A program made the translations under genes and the position numbers. Below are positions 63,823 through 64,000 of a DNA stretch of 64,000 bases, in pieces (within the stretch, counting starts at the first letter, position 1; every line of letters begins with the position of its first letter). This DNA comes from an uncultured Verrucomicrobiota bacterium (lineage in GTDB: Bacteria; Verrucomicrobiota; Verrucomicrobiia; Chthoniobacterales; JACTMZ01), in contig CAJBKE010000052.1 of NCBI GenBank assembly GCA_903953565.1, forward strand, positions 124,001 to 188,000. The letters run 5' to 3'. The notes below the pieces were generated by a model that saw nothing but the letters and a program-made list of their open reading frames with translations, did no database searches and was not told the DNA's origin.

Positions 63823-64000
63823 TCAAACTTTGGATTGGGTATTTCCCATTGCCATGATGACTGCGGCGACGATGAGGAGGGCGATGGCGACAAACATGAG
63901 GTTCCGCGGTTTGCCGTAAACGCCTTTCCACTCTCCGCTCAAGAATCCCAGTCCTTGGCCTCCGAGCATTTGGGAAGCCTGCTGGATTCCGAAACCGACC
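63823..64000 (-). CDS. rhaT: L-rhamnose/proton symporter RhaT-like (C-terminal part, cut by window edge)
   Basis: The minus strand is open from the window end to a TGA at 63823-63825 and encodes 59 residues. The end reads ASQMLGGQGLGFLSGEWKGV then GKPRNLMFVAIALLIVAAVI and MAMGNTQSKV. The SGEWKGV segment followed by a last membrane helix and a GN end fits the C-terminus of RhaT-family symporters. The remainder lies beyond the window. It suggests that rhamnose or a similar 6-deoxy sugar is used here. The 74-base gap to the SDR stop shows no terminator. Confidence 0.75.
   Translation of the reverse strand, partial: VGFGIQQASQMLGGQGLGFLSGEWKGVYGKPRNLMFVAIALLIVAAVIMAMGNTQSKV

Noticed and set aside
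63693-63893. 66-codon minus-strand open frame near the right edge
   Set aside because: Ser/Pro-rich filler in a different frame from the RhaT-like C-terminus, which has convincing family sequence.

Overview
The window is GC-rich, densely coded chromosomal DNA from a Gram-negative, probably free-living heterotroph. lptD shows an outer membrane. The gene set (dnaK directly upstream of groES-groEL, a YHYH/EF-hand secreted protein, an HPr-like protein without its histidine, a D-2-hydroxyacid dehydrogenase/FAH/E1-E2 operon, secreted GH36 enzymes and a RhaT-type sugar symporter) points to Verrucomicrobiota. That placement is inference from gene content, and no rRNA is present to confirm it. No tRNA, rRNA, CRISPR array, prophage or insertion sequence was recognised.

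Region by region. 1-2.3 kb: the 3' part of clpX, then trmB and an ECF sigma factor. 2.3-7.3 kb (minus strand): a secreted protein, then dnaK-groES-groEL with a clear terminator and an unusual upstream region. 7.5-11.7 kb: a degenerate HPr, a VapBC pair, a remnant of an sbtA paralogue, a YHYH protein, intact sbtA and a beta-carbonic anhydrase. 11.7-15.2 kb: a single-chain pyruvate carboxylase. 15.3-23.7 kb: purE-purK, a circularly permuted ATP-grasp/alpha-E pair, galE, lptD and murI. 23.7-35.2 kb: housekeeping genes (GNAT, Nudix, rplI, dnaB, maf, manC, ruvX, truA, amidase, epimerase, adenosine deaminase). 35.2-39.7 kb: a secreted protein, nfeD-floA-membrane protein, yebC and a SOUL protein. 39.7-46.4 kb is a looser accessory stretch: HepT/MntA, a cupin-like protein coupled to a J-domain protein, an orphan membrane protein, a HTH/alpha-CTD-like regulator, a flavodoxin-less CysJ-like reductase and an adenylate-kinase-like protein. 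46.6-64 kb is a carbohydrate/sugar-acid catabolic region.

How the genes may work together. SbtA (bicarbonate uptake), carbonic anhydrase (CO2/bicarbonate exchange) and pyruvate carboxylase (bicarbonate consumer) lie side by side and could form an anaplerotic unit. At the right end, secreted GH36 glycosidases under an AraC regulator, KDG kinase, KDPG aldolase, two FAH-family hydrolases, an SDR, a RhaT-like symporter and a pyruvate-dehydrogenase-type E1 fusion plus E2 suggest a route from plant or algal polysaccharide through 2-keto-3-deoxy sugar acids to pyruvate and acetyl-CoA.

Beyond genes, four composite inverted-repeat elements were found. Three sit between convergent genes and two of these share nearly the same arm sequence. 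They look like REP/BIME-type repeats that may also act as bidirectional terminators. All coordinates, motif positions and residue counts were read by eye. No database search was run, so product names rest on recognised motifs and family memory.
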